Positions 52,669 to 60,968 of a DNA stretch of 64,000 nt are shown here, one piece after another. The position numbers and the translations under genes were made by a program. The notes below the pieces were generated by a model, which saw only the letters and a program-made list of their open reading frames with translations, was not told where the DNA came from and made no database searches. Each line of letters starts with the position of its first letter. Position 1 is the stretch's first letter. Origin of the DNA: DASWJZ01 sp963846475 (GTDB taxonomy: Bacteria; Pseudomonadota; Alphaproteobacteria; Rhizobiales; Afifellaceae); assembly GCA_963846475.1 (NCBI GenBank), contig CAWJVZ010000004.1, positions 1,116,001 to 1,180,000 on the forward strand. Direction: 5' to 3'.

Positions 52669-55086
52669 ATGGAAGCGCATGCGCGGGTGGTGGTGATCGG
52701 CGGCGGCGTGGTGGGCTGCTCGATCCTCTATCACCTGGCGAAATTCGGCTGGACGGATGTCGTTCTTCTCGAGCGGAACGAGCTCACCTCCGGCTCGACC
52801 TGGCACGCCGCCGGCGTCATCCACACGATCAATGCCGACTCCAACATCGCCCGGCTGCAGGGCTATACGATCAACCTCTACAAGGAGCTCGAAGAGCTGA
52901 CCGGCCAGTCCTGCGGCATCCATCGGCCGGGCGGCATCTATCTCGCCTCCACTCCGGAGCGTCACGATTACCTCAAGCAGGAGCGCGCCAAGGCCCGCTA
53001 TATGGGGCTGGAGACGGACTTCATCTCGCTGGAACACGCGCGCAACCTCAACCCGCTGATCGATCCCTCGAAATATCTGGGTGCGCTGTTCGAGCCGGTC
53101 GACGGCCACGTCGACCCGTCGGGCGTCACCCAGGCCTACGCGCAGGGCGCTCGGCATTACGGCGCAAGAGTCTGTCGCCATACGCCGGTGATCGAGACCA
53201 ATCCGCTCCCCGACGGCGGTTGGCAGGTGGTCACGCTGAATGGGACGATCCGCGCCGATATCGTCGTCAACGCGGCGGGCCTGTGGGCGCGCGAGGTCGG
53301 CAGGTTGGCGGGAATCGACCTGCCGGTGCAGCCGATGGAGCACCATTACCTCATCACCGAGACGATCCCGGAGGTGCGCGACCACGGCAGCGAAGTGGCG
53401 GTGACCGTCGATTACGAGGGCAATGCCTATACCCGCCAGGAGCACGACGGGCTGCTGCTCGGCACCTACGAGACGAACTGCGTTCCCTGGGCGGTGGGCG
53501 GTACGCCGCTCGACTTCGGCCACGAGCTCCTGCAGGACGATCTCGCCCGCGTCAGCGAGCGGCTGGAGACGGCGTTCGAGCGCATGCCGGCGCTCGGGCG
53601 CGCCGGCATCAGGAAGGTGATCAACGGCCCCTTCACCTTCGGGCCCGACGGCAATCCGCTGATCGGACCGGTTCCCGGCCTCAAAAATTACTGGACGGCG
53701 GTCGGCGTGATGGCCGGCTTCTGCCAGGGCGGCGGCGTCGGCCTATGCATGGCCGAGTGGCTGATCGACGGCGAGCCGTCGATCGACGTCTGGGGCATGG
53801 ACGTCGCGCGCTTCGGCGAGTTCGCCACGCGCGACTGGGGGACGGTGAAATCGGCGGAGAATTATTCGCGCCGCTTTATCCTGACCTATCCGAACGAGAC
53901 GCTGCCGGCCGGGCGGCGGCAGAAGACCACGGCTCTCTACGACCGGCTCGTCGCCCGCGGCGCGGTGATGGGCGTCAGCTTCGGCCTGGAGCACGCGCTG
54001 TGGTTCGCCGGCAGCCCCGACGCGGCCACGGAGACGCCGACCTTCCGCCGCTCCAACGCTTTTCCGTTCGTCGCCGAAGAGGTCCACGCCGTCCGCAGCG
54101 CCGTCGGCCTGCTGGAGATCGCCAATTACGCCAAGCACGAGGTGAGCGGGCCGGGAGCTGAGGAATTCCTCGACCGGATGCTTGCCAACCGGCTGCCCAA
54201 AAACGGCCGGCTGGCGCTGACGCCGATGCTGACGCCAAAGGGCAAGCTCTATGGCGACCTGACAGTGGCGCGCCTCGGCGATGATCGCTTCATGCTGTTC
54301 GGATCGAGCGCGGCGCAGAACATGCATCGCCGCTGGTTCGAGATGCATCTGCCGCAAACGGGGGTCGCCTACCGCAACCTCACCGACCAGCTGCACGGAC
54401 TCGCCATAGCCGGGCCGATGAGCCGCGAGCTCCTGTCGCGCGTCACACGGGAGGACGTCAGCGGCGCCGCACTGAAATTCCGCGACGTGCGTCCGCTGGT
54501 GGTCGGCAACGTCCCCGTCCTGCTGGCGCGCGTCTCCTTCTCCGGCGAGCTCGGCTTCGAGCTCTACTGCGCGCCGCACTACCAGCTGCGCCTCTTCGAA
54601 GCCCTTGGGGAGGCCGGGCGGGATCTCGGCCTAAAACTCTATGGCGGGCGGGCACTGATGTCGATGCGGCTGGAAAAGAACTGGGGCGTCTGGACCATGG
54701 ATTACCGCCCCGATTTTACCGCCGTCGAATCCGGCCTCGACGCGTTCGTCGCCTTCGATAAATCCGCCGATTTCATCGGCAAGAACGCGGCTCTCGCTGA
54801 GCGGAACAACGGCCCGGCCCGCAAGCTCGTCGCCCTGGTCGTTGCGACCAAGGACGTCGACTGTGTCGCCGACGAGCCGATTTCCCATGACGGCCGGTGC
54901 GTCGGCTACGTCACGTCGGGCGGCTTTGGCCATACGGTCGGGAAGAGCCTCGCAATGGGCTATGTGCCGACGTCTTTGGCTGCCGACGGCACGCCACTGC
55001 AAGTCGAGCTTCTCGGCTCGTTCTACGACGCCGTCGTCGTAGCAAAACCCAGCTACGATCCCGAAGGCGCCCGGATGCGCGCCTAA
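52669..55086 (+). CDS. dimethylglycine/sarcosine dehydrogenase-like FAD and GcvT-domain protein
   Basis: An 805-residue two-part flavoenzyme. Residues 1-400 are the DAO-type FAD domain (VVVIGGGVVGCSILYHLAKF) with SGSTWHAAG, where His46 aligns with the covalently FAD-binding His of dimethylglycine and sarcosine dehydrogenases. Residues about 430-800 are the GcvT-like aminomethyltransferase domain (LEIANYAKHEVSGPGAEEFL, FSGELGFELYCAPHYQL), which carries the released one-carbon unit to tetrahydrofolate. ATG 52669. It follows the MttB-like gene by 42 bases; together they suggest stepwise removal of methyl groups from a quaternary or tertiary amine. The substrate could be glycine betaine, dimethylglycine or an analogue. 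Confidence 0.9.
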   Translation: MEAHARVVVIGGGVVGCSILYHLAKFGWTDVVLLERNELTSGSTWHAAGVIHTINADSNIARLQGYTINLYKELEELTGQSCGIHRPGGIYLASTPERHDYLKQERAKARYMGLETDFISLEHARNLNPLIDPSKYLGALFEPVDGHVDPSGVTQAYAQGARHYGARVCRHTPVIETNPLPDGGWQVVTLNGTIRADIVVNAAGLWAREVGRLAGIDLPVQPMEHHYLITETIPEVRDHGSEVAVTVDYEGNAYTRQEHDGLLLGTYETNCVPWAVGGTPLDFGHELLQDDLARVSERLETAFERMPALGRAGIRKVINGPFTFGPDGNPLIGPVPGLKNYWTAVGVMAGFCQGGGVGLCMAEWLIDGEPSIDVWGMDVARFGEFATRDWGTVKSAENYSRRFILTYPNETLPAGRRQKTTALYDRLVARGAVMGVSFGLEHALWFAGSPDAATETPTFRRSNAFPFVAEEVHAVRSAVGLLEIANYAKHEVSGPGAEEFLDRMLANRLPKNGRLALTPMLTPKGKLYGDLTVARLGDDRFMLFGSSAAQNMHRRWFEMHLPQTGVAYRNLTDQLHGLAIAGPMSRELLSRVTREDVSGAALKFRDVRPLVVGNVPVLLARVSFSGELGFELYCAPHYQLRLFEALGEAGRDLGLKLYGGRALMSMRLEKNWGVWTMDYRPDFTAVESGLDAFVAFDKSADFIGKNAALAERNNGPARKLVALVVATKDVDCVADEPISHDGRCVGYVTSGGFGHTVGKSLAMGYVPTSLAADGTPLQVELLGSFYDAVVVAKPSYDPEGARMRA

Positions 55087-55129
55087 CGCCTGCCCTCCGA
55101 TCATTCAAGCGGGCCAGCCATAAATTCCC

Positions 55130-56302
55130 TCACCCGAACGGCAGCCCGACGTAATTCTCCGCCAGCGCCGTCGAGGCGGCCCGCGAGCCGACGAGATAGT
55201 CGAGCTCGGCGAGCTGCAGTTTTCGGCCGAATGGGCCGGTTTCAGGGAAAAGATGCAGGAGCGACGTCATCCACCAGGAGAAGCGCTCCGCCTTCCACAC
55301 CCGGCCCAGGCATTTTTGCGAATAGTTTTGCAGGCCCGCATCGGAATTCTCCGAATAATGCTCGACGAAGGCGCGCGCCAGCAACCGGACGTCCGCTGCG
55401 GCAAGGTTGAGGCCCTTGGCTCCAGTCGGCGGCACGATATGGGCGGCGTCGCCGGCCAAAAGCAGCCGGCCGAAGCGCATCGGCTCGGCGACGAAGCTGC
55501 GGAGCGGCGCAACGCTCTTCTCGATCGTCGGGCCGGTGACCAGCGCCACGGCCGCCCCGCCGTCCAGCCGCATCCGGAGCTCGTCCCAGAAGCGTGTATC
55601 CGGCCAGTCCTCTACTCTGTCGTCGGCGGGGCATTGCACGTAATAGCGGCTCAGGTGCTCCGAGCGCATGCTGCAGAGCGCAAAACCCCGCTCGTGGTTG
55701 GCATAGATGAGCTCGGGCGAGACAGGCGGGACCTCCGCGAGCACGCCCAGCCAGCCAAAGGCATAGGCGCGCTCGAAAACGTTCAGTGCGTTTGGCGGCA
55801 CGCTCCTGCGGCTCACGCCGTGAAAGCCATCGCAGCCGGCGACGAATTCCGCGCTGAGCTTGCGGAGTTCGCCGTGGTGGCGATAGGTCACGGTCGGGCT
55901 TGCCCCTTCGAAGCCGGCGACGGCGACGGCTTCCGCCTCGTAGAGCGGCTCCACGCCGTCCGCCGCGAGCGCGTCCATCAGGTCGCGCGTGACCTCGGTC
56001 TGGCCGTAGATCGTCACGTGGCCGCCGGCTAGCGCCTCGAAATCGATGCGGTGGCGCGCGCCGCCGAAGCAGAGCTCGATGCCGCGATGCACGAGCCCCT
56101 CGCGATGGAGCCGCTCCGCCACGCCCGCCTCCTCCAGGAGCTCGACCGTGCCGCGCTCCAGGACGCCGGCGCGGATCCGCGACAGCACGTATTCGCGGCT
56201 TCGCCGTTCCAGCACGACGTTGGCGATGCCGTTCCGGGAGAGGAGCCGCGACAGTAGCAGCCCGGCCGGCCCGGCGCCGATGATGGCGATCTGCGTGTCC
56301 AA
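55130..56302 (-). CDS. pobA: 4-hydroxybenzoate 3-monooxygenase
   Basis: A 390-residue class A flavoprotein hydroxylase converting 4-hydroxybenzoate to protocatechuate with NADPH and oxygen. FAD loop IAIIGAGPAGLLLSRLLS, the PobA-specific ERRSREYVLSRIRAGVLERG, AGCDGFHGVSRRSVP, and LLLAGDAAHIVPPTGAKGLN are all present, and the length is exactly that of the family. The start is TTG 56302, decided by GGAGG six bases upstream (56309-56313). No pobR or pca genes are next to it. It is convergent with the dehydrogenase-like gene. Confidence 0.93.
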   Translation of the reverse strand: MDTQIAIIGAGPAGLLLSRLLSRNGIANVVLERRSREYVLSRIRAGVLERGTVELLEEAGVAERLHREGLVHRGIELCFGGARHRIDFEALAGGHVTIYGQTEVTRDLMDALAADGVEPLYEAEAVAVAGFEGASPTVTYRHHGELRKLSAEFVAGCDGFHGVSRRSVPPNALNVFERAYAFGWLGVLAEVPPVSPELIYANHERGFALCSMRSEHLSRYYVQCPADDRVEDWPDTRFWDELRMRLDGGAAVALVTGPTIEKSVAPLRSFVAEPMRFGRLLLAGDAAHIVPPTGAKGLNLAAADVRLLARAFVEHYSENSDAGLQNYSQKCLGRVWKAERFSWWMTSLLHLFPETGPFGRKLQLAELDYLVGSRAASTALAENYVGLPFG

Positions 56303-56445
56303 AGCGGGCCTCCGTCCCGATCCTATTATTGCTGCCGCCGGCCGCCTGTCACGCGGCTCCACTGCGGGCCCGCGCCGCTGGATTGAACCCGCAGGTCGTC
56401 GCAAGCGTTCTAGGGGCGTGCGGGTTGCCGGCGTTCTCCACATTT

Positions 56446-56460
56446 GTTCTTGATATGTTC
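56446..56460 (+). promoter_or_regulatory. alphaproteobacterial SOS (LexA) box GTTC-N7-GTTC
   Basis: GTTC (56446-56449), seven bases TTGATAT, GTTC (56457-56460), ending 24 bases upstream of the radical SAM start ATG. This exact direct repeat is the LexA-binding site of alphaproteobacteria. Its closeness to the start codon fits repression of this gene and induction upon DNA damage. Confidence 0.75.
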
Positions 56461-56484
56461 TAAGATGCTCCCTATTTTGGACCC

Positions 56485-57647
56485 ATGTTGAATCGAGCCG
56501 AACAGCGCCTCCCCTCTCCCGCCCCGGCGCCTAAAACCGGGCTGCGCGGGCGTCGGCCGGCCGGCCCGCAGGAATCCGACATCTTTGGCGACCGCCGCCG
56601 CGGGCGGGGCGCGCAGACCAACATCTCCGGCCGTTACGAGCCGGAAGTCCGCGAGGCGTTCGACGACGAATGGGACTCGCTCGCCGAGTTGCCGACGATC
56701 AGGACCGAGGTGCAGATCGAGCGGGCGCGCAAGATCATCACGCGCAACCAGTCGCCCGACATCTCCTTCGACCGCTCCATCAACCCCTATCGCGGCTGCG
56801 AGCACGGCTGCTCCTACTGCTTTGCGCGGCCGACGCACGCCAATATGGGCCTCTCCCCCGGCCTCGACTTCGAAACAAAACTGTTCGCCAAGCCGGACGC
56901 GGCAAAGCTTCTGGAGAAGGAGCTCGCCGCGCCTGGCTACGAGCCGCGCACCATCGCCATCGGCACCAACACCGATCCGTACCAGCCGATCGAGCGGCAA
57001 TGGCGGATCATGCGGCAGATCCTTGAGGTGCTGTCGGAGGCGAACCACCCGGTCGGCATCGTCACCAAATCGGCGCTGGTGACCCGCGACATCGACATTC
57101 TTTCGTCGATGGCGGAGCGCGGTCTCGCCAAGGTGGCGCTGTCGCTGACGACGCTCGACCGCCGCCTGGCGCGCGCCATGGAGCCGCGCGCCGCCACGCC
57201 GCCGAAGCGCCTGGAGACGATGCAAAAGCTGTCGGAGGCCGGCATTCCCGTGACAGTGATGACGGCGCCGATCATCCCGGCGCTGAACGACATGGAGCTG
57301 GAGCGGCTCCTGGAGGCCGGCTACGCCGCCGGCGCGCGCGAGGCGGGCTACGTGCTTTTGCGCCTGCCGCTCGAGGTGAGCCCGATTTTTCGGGAGTGGC
57401 TGCAGGCCAATTACCCCGACCGCTACAACCACGTCATGTCGGTGATGCAGTCGATGCGCGGCGGCAAGGACTACGAATTCGGAGTGGGGCGTGCGGCAGC
57501 GCGGCAAGGGGCCCGTACGCCTGGATGATCGGCCGCCGCTTCGAGATGGCCGCAAAGCGCCTCGGCCTCAACACCGAGCGGCGAAAGCTCAGGACGGATT
57601 TGTTCACGCCGCCGGTGCCGGTCGGTGGACAATTGAAGCTCCTCTGA
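56485..57647 (+). pseudogene. PA0069-family radical SAM protein (SplB-like), two frameshifts near the end
   Basis: A radical SAM protein of 386 residues when repaired. The 4Fe-4S motif is CEHGCSYC (Cys105, Cys109, Cys112). Further typical parts: RNQSPDISFDRSINPYRGCE, IAIGTNTDPYQPIERQWRIM, TVMTAPIIPALNDMELERLL, and at the repaired C-terminus GPYAWMIGRRFEMAAKRLGL. Two single-base insertions: GAATTC at 57475-57480 for expected GAATC, and GGGGCCCG at 57508-57515 for expected GGGGCCG. Removing both gives DYESEWGVRQRGKGPYAW and the stop at 57645-57647. The SOS box upstream suggests a DNA-damage role, in line with its similarity to spore photoproduct lyase. The exact reaction is unknown. Confidence 0.87.
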
Positions 57648-57692
57648 AGGAGGGCGATTGCGCGAGCGCCGGCTCCGGTCCTATCCGGAGCC

Positions 57693-58334
57693 ATGGCGCT
57701 CGCCGAATCACCCGCCGTTCCCGTCCCGACCCTGAAGGCGGAACGTGCGCTGTTTCGCGCCGGCTTCAGCCGCGTGGCGGGGGTGGACGAGGCGGGGCGC
57801 GGGCCGCTGGCCGGGCCGGTCGTCGCCGCCGCCGTCATCCTCAACCCGAAAAAAATTCCCGCCGGCATCGCCAATTCAAAGCTCCTCGATGCGAAGCAGC
57901 GCGAGGCGATCTTCGAAAAGCTCTGCGCCACGGCGGAGATCGCCTTCGCCTTCGCCTCGGTGACGGCGATCGACCGCATCAACATCCTGCAGGCGACTCT
58001 GGTCGCCATGCGCCGGGCGGTGGCCGGGCTCGCCGGCCGGCCGGATGCCGTGCTGATCGACGGGAACGTGGTGCCGCGCGGCATCTCCTGCCAGACGCGT
58101 GCGATCGTCGGCGGCGACGGCACATGCCTATCGATCGCCGCGGCATCCATCGTGGCAAAGGTCGTCCGCGACCGGCTGATGACGCGCTGCGATGCGGTTT
58201 TTTCCGGCTACGGGCTCGCCTCGCATAAGGGCTATTCGACCAAGATGCACCAGGATGCGCTCGCCGCGCTCGGCCCCTGCCGCCTGCACCGCCGCAGCTT
58301 TGCGCCGGTCGCCGCTTGCTTCGAAGACGCCTGA
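57693..58334 (+). CDS. rnhB: ribonuclease HII
   Basis: A 213-residue RNase HII removing ribonucleotides from RNA-DNA hybrids. The catalytic motif VAGVDEAGRGPLAGPVVAAA (first Asp-Glu pair), AVLIDGNVVPRG with the third Asp, and SIVAKVVRDRLM with the conserved Lys are all visible; the C-terminus is YGLASHKGYSTKMHQDALAAL. ATG 57693 lies 45 bases after the radical SAM gene, perhaps in the same SOS-controlled transcript. Convergent with atpF, 16 bases apart. Confidence 0.94.
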   Translation: MALAESPAVPVPTLKAERALFRAGFSRVAGVDEAGRGPLAGPVVAAAVILNPKKIPAGIANSKLLDAKQREAIFEKLCATAEIAFAFASVTAIDRINILQATLVAMRRAVAGLAGRPDAVLIDGNVVPRGISCQTRAIVGGDGTCLSIAAASIVAKVVRDRLMTRCDAVFSGYGLASHKGYSTKMHQDALAALGPCRLHRRSFAPVAACFEDA

Positions 58335-58350
58335 GGCCGGACGCGCGCCC

Positions 58351-58842
58351 TCAGTTCAAATTCGAACGCACCGCCTGGATCGCCCGCTCCACGAGCTCGT
58401 CGCCGGTCCGCCCCGCCGCCTTGTCCGCCAGGATGCGCGCCGCCGCCGCGGCGGCGACGTCGATCGCGCGGCTGCGCACCTCGGCGACCGCCTGCGTCTC
58501 GGCCTGGGCGATCCGCTGCTCCACCGCCTTGGTGCGGCGCGTCACCAGCTCGGCGATGCGCGCCTGCGCCTCCTCGGTGAAGGCCGCCGCCTCGTGGCGG
58601 GCCTGGGTGATGATCGCGTCCGCCTCGGCTACCGCCTCCTCGCGGCGCCGCTGATACTCGGCCAGGAGCGCCTCGGCCTCCCGGCGGAGCCGCGCGGCAT
58701 CCTCCAGCTCGGAGCGGATTTTTGCCGACCGCGCGTCCAGGGCGGCCGCGAGCTTCGCCGGGATCTTCATGTAGAGGAGCATGGCGATGAACACGAGCAG
58801 GCCCAAAAAGACCCAGAACGTCGCCCATGCGGTGGCGTTCAT
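58351..58842 (-). CDS. atpF: ATP synthase F0 subunit b
   Basis: A 163-residue peripheral-stalk subunit: one N-terminal membrane helix (FWVFLGLLVFIAMLLYMKIP) and a long charged helix with heptad character from ALDARSAKIRSELEDAARLR onward. ATG 58842, in the usual place before the membrane helix, lies four bases after the b' stop. Last gene of the F0 operon. Pairs with b' as heterodimer, as in alphaproteobacteria and cyanobacteria. Confidence 0.94.
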   Translation of the reverse strand: MNATAWATFWVFLGLLVFIAMLLYMKIPAKLAAALDARSAKIRSELEDAARLRREAEALLAEYQRRREEAVAEADAIITQARHEAAAFTEEAQARIAELVTRRTKAVEQRIAQAETQAVAEVRSRAIDVAAAAAARILADKAAGRTGDELVERAIQAVRSNLN

Positions 58843-58846
58843 CGGA

Positions 58847-59449
58847 TCAGGCCCCTTCCGCCATGGCGGCTCGCACGGCGAGCGCCACCTCGGCGACATT
58901 GGTCCGCGTGCCCAGCAACACCTCGACCATCGCCTCCGCCGCGTCCGTGGCGATCGCGTCGACTTCCGTCATGGCCCGTAGCTTCACCCCGTTGATGGTC
59001 GACTCGGCCGCCTCAAGCCTTTGCTGCAGCTCGGCCTCGACGCGGGCGCGGTGCGCCTCGATCTCGGCCTTGGCCTCGTTCCGCGCCGTCTGACCGATGC
59101 CGTGGGCGTTCTGCCGCGCCTCCGCTAGCGCCTGCTCGTAGGCGGCGACCGCCGCGTCGCTGTCCTGCTTCATCCGGCCGGCCGCGGCCAAGTCACCGGC
59201 GATGCGGTTGTCGCGCTCCTCCAGGATCGAGCCGATGCGCGGCAGCGCGACGCGGCTCATCAGCAGGTAGAGCGCGCCGAAGCAGATGACGAGCCAGAAC
59301 AGCTGCGACCCGAAGGTCGCCGGATCGAACGGCGGAAAGAGGCCGTGCGCCTCGCCGCCATGCGCCTCGGTCGCCGCGTGGACCTCGCCTGCCGGCGGCT
59401 CTGCGTGCGGCTCGGCCTGCGCATAGGCTGGGGTGGTGAAGGTCAGCAC
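58847..59449 (-). CDS. atpF2: ATP synthase F0 subunit b'
   Basis: A 200-residue second b-type subunit with an N-terminal extension rich in His, Ala and Glu (EAHGGEAHGLFPPFDPATFG), one membrane helix (LFWLVICFGALYLLMSR), and a long coiled-coil stalk (EERDNRIAGDLAAAGRMKQD). GTG start 59449. Located between atpE and atpF. The His/Glu-rich segment is common in Hyphomicrobiales b' proteins and could bind a metal. Confidence 0.94.
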   Translation of the reverse strand: MLTFTTPAYAQAEPHAEPPAGEVHAATEAHGGEAHGLFPPFDPATFGSQLFWLVICFGALYLLMSRVALPRIGSILEERDNRIAGDLAAAGRMKQDSDAAVAAYEQALAEARQNAHGIGQTARNEAKAEIEAHRARVEAELQQRLEAAESTINGVKLRAMTEVDAIATDAAEAMVEVLLGTRTNVAEVALAVRAAMAEGA

Positions 59450-59502
59450 CTGACATTCTCCGGCAGAGGCGGCTGCATGCGAACCGCCCTGCGAGCCTCT
59501 GC

Positions 59503-59739
59503 TCAGACGGCGAAGATCAGCAGCAGCGCGATCAGCAGCGAGAAGATCCCCAGCGCCTCCGTAACCGCGAAGCCGAAGATCAGCCGGCCGAACTGGCCGT
59601 CGGCGGCCGCCGGGTTGCGGATCGCGCCGGCGAGGTAGTTGCCGAACAGCGAGCCGAGGCCGATGCCCGCACCGCCCATGCCGAGGCAGGCTACGCCGGC
59701 ACCGATATACTTGCCGGCATCCACGATGGCCTGTTCCAT
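59503..59739 (-). CDS. atpE: ATP synthase F0 subunit c
   Basis: A 78-residue proteolipid hairpin: helix 1 YIGAGVACLGMGGAGIGLGS, loop RNPAA, and helix 2 with the proton-binding Glu61 in FAVTEALGIFSLLIALL. Forms the rotor ring. 54 bases before the b' gene. Nothing unusual; no Na+-type signature. Confidence 0.96.
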   Translation of the reverse strand: MEQAIVDAGKYIGAGVACLGMGGAGIGLGSLFGNYLAGAIRNPAAADGQFGRLIFGFAVTEALGIFSLLIALLLIFAV

Positions 59740-59780
59740 AACTTCTGTTCTCCTATCAGGGTGGGAAGAAAGCCCGCCCG

Positions 59781-60551
59781 TCAGTGCGACGGGTGGATGG
59801 CGTCGTTCAGATACATGCAGGTCAGGATCGCGAAAACATAGGCCTGCAGGAAAGCCACGAGCACTTCAAGCGCCGTCAGCGCCACGGTCATCGCAAAGGG
59901 AATGATGGCGCCGATCCAGCCGGCGAAGCCGAAGGCGCTCAGCATGATGATGAAGCTGGCGAACACTTTAAGGGTGATGTGGCCGGCCAGCATGTTGGCG
60001 AAGAGGCGCACGGAGAGGCTGATCGGCCGCGACAGGAACGACAGCACCTCGATCAGCACGACGAGCGGCAGCAGGTAGCCGGGCACCCCGTGCGGCACGA
60101 ACAGCTTCATGAAGCCGAGGCCGTTCCGATAAAAGCCGTAGACGATGACCATCAGGATCACCGTCGCGGCAAGCGCGGCGGTGATGACGATGTGGCTCGT
60201 CACCGTGAAGAAATACGGCATCAGCCCGAGGAGGTTCAGGACCAGCACGAACATGAACAGCGAGAACACGAAGGGGAAGAACTTCATCCCTTCGGTGCCG
60301 GCGCTCTCGCGCAGCATCTTGGCGATGAACTCGTAGGACATCTCGGCCAGCGACTGCAGCCGGCCCGGCACGACCGCCCGCGAGCCGGTGGAGAGGATCA
60401 GGAAGCTGGAGATCAGTGCGACCGCGATGACCATGAACAAGGCGGAATTGGTGAAGGCGAGGTGGACGCCGCCGACATTACCCAGATCGAAAAGCTCGGT
60501 GATGCCGAACTGATGGATCGGATCGACCTTGTCGCCTGCTGCTTCTTCCAC
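59781..60551 (-). CDS. atpB: ATP synthase F0 subunit a
   Basis: A 256-residue proton-channel subunit. The essential Arg is in SLSVRLFANMLAGHITLKVF; other family blocks are LMPYFFTVTSHIVITAALA and AYVFAILTCMYLNDAIHPSH. Five to six membrane helices. ATG 60551. Works with the c-ring to convert proton flow to rotation. Between atpI (36 bases upstream) and atpE. Confidence 0.96.
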   Translation of the reverse strand: MEEAAGDKVDPIHQFGITELFDLGNVGGVHLAFTNSALFMVIAVALISSFLILSTGSRAVVPGRLQSLAEMSYEFIAKMLRESAGTEGMKFFPFVFSLFMFVLVLNLLGLMPYFFTVTSHIVITAALAATVILMVIVYGFYRNGLGFMKLFVPHGVPGYLLPLVVLIEVLSFLSRPISLSVRLFANMLAGHITLKVFASFIIMLSAFGFAGWIGAIIPFAMTVALTALEVLVAFLQAYVFAILTCMYLNDAIHPSH

Positions 60552-60587
60552 GCCTCAAATCCTCTCGGCCCGCCCGGGCCACAAAAT

Positions 60588-60968
60588 TCACGGCATCCCG
60601 CCGCCCGTTCCCGCGTCCTTCGCCGCGGCCGCCGAAGACATCCGGTTGGCCGCCCGCACGACGTTCAGCACGCCGGCGCAGAAGCCGAGCAGGAGGAGGC
60701 CGATCAGCCCCCATGGCGACGTTCCCGCCACCTTGTCGAGCCCCCAGCCGAGCGCCGCTCCGACCAGCACGCCGGCGACGAACTCGCTCGCCAGCCGGAA
60801 CGCCTGGCCGTAATCCGTCCCGCGCGAACGCGCCGCCCGCTCCGCCCCCGCGCGCTCCTGCCTCTCGGCATCGAGCTCGCGCGACAGACGATCCAGGCGC
60901 CCGGCGAGCTCGGCATCGGAAAGCGGAGCGCCGCCCGCTTTGCCCGATCCGCCCTGCTGAGCCGCCAT
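60588..60968 (-). CDS. atpI: ATP synthase protein I
   Basis: A 126-residue AtpI-family protein, assembly factor for the c-ring. A charged N-terminal half (LSDAELAGRLDRLSRELDAE) precedes two membrane helices (FRLASEFVAGVLVGAALGWG and SPWGLIGLLLLGFCAGVLNV). ATG 60968. First gene of atpI-atpB-atpE-atpF2-atpF; the promoter at 61046-61074 drives it. The F1 genes are elsewhere, as in other alphaproteobacteria. Confidence 0.93.
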   Translation of the reverse strand: MAAQQGGSGKAGGAPLSDAELAGRLDRLSRELDAERQERAGAERAARSRGTDYGQAFRLASEFVAGVLVGAALGWGLDKVAGTSPWGLIGLLLLGFCAGVLNVVRAANRMSSAAAAKDAGTGGGMP

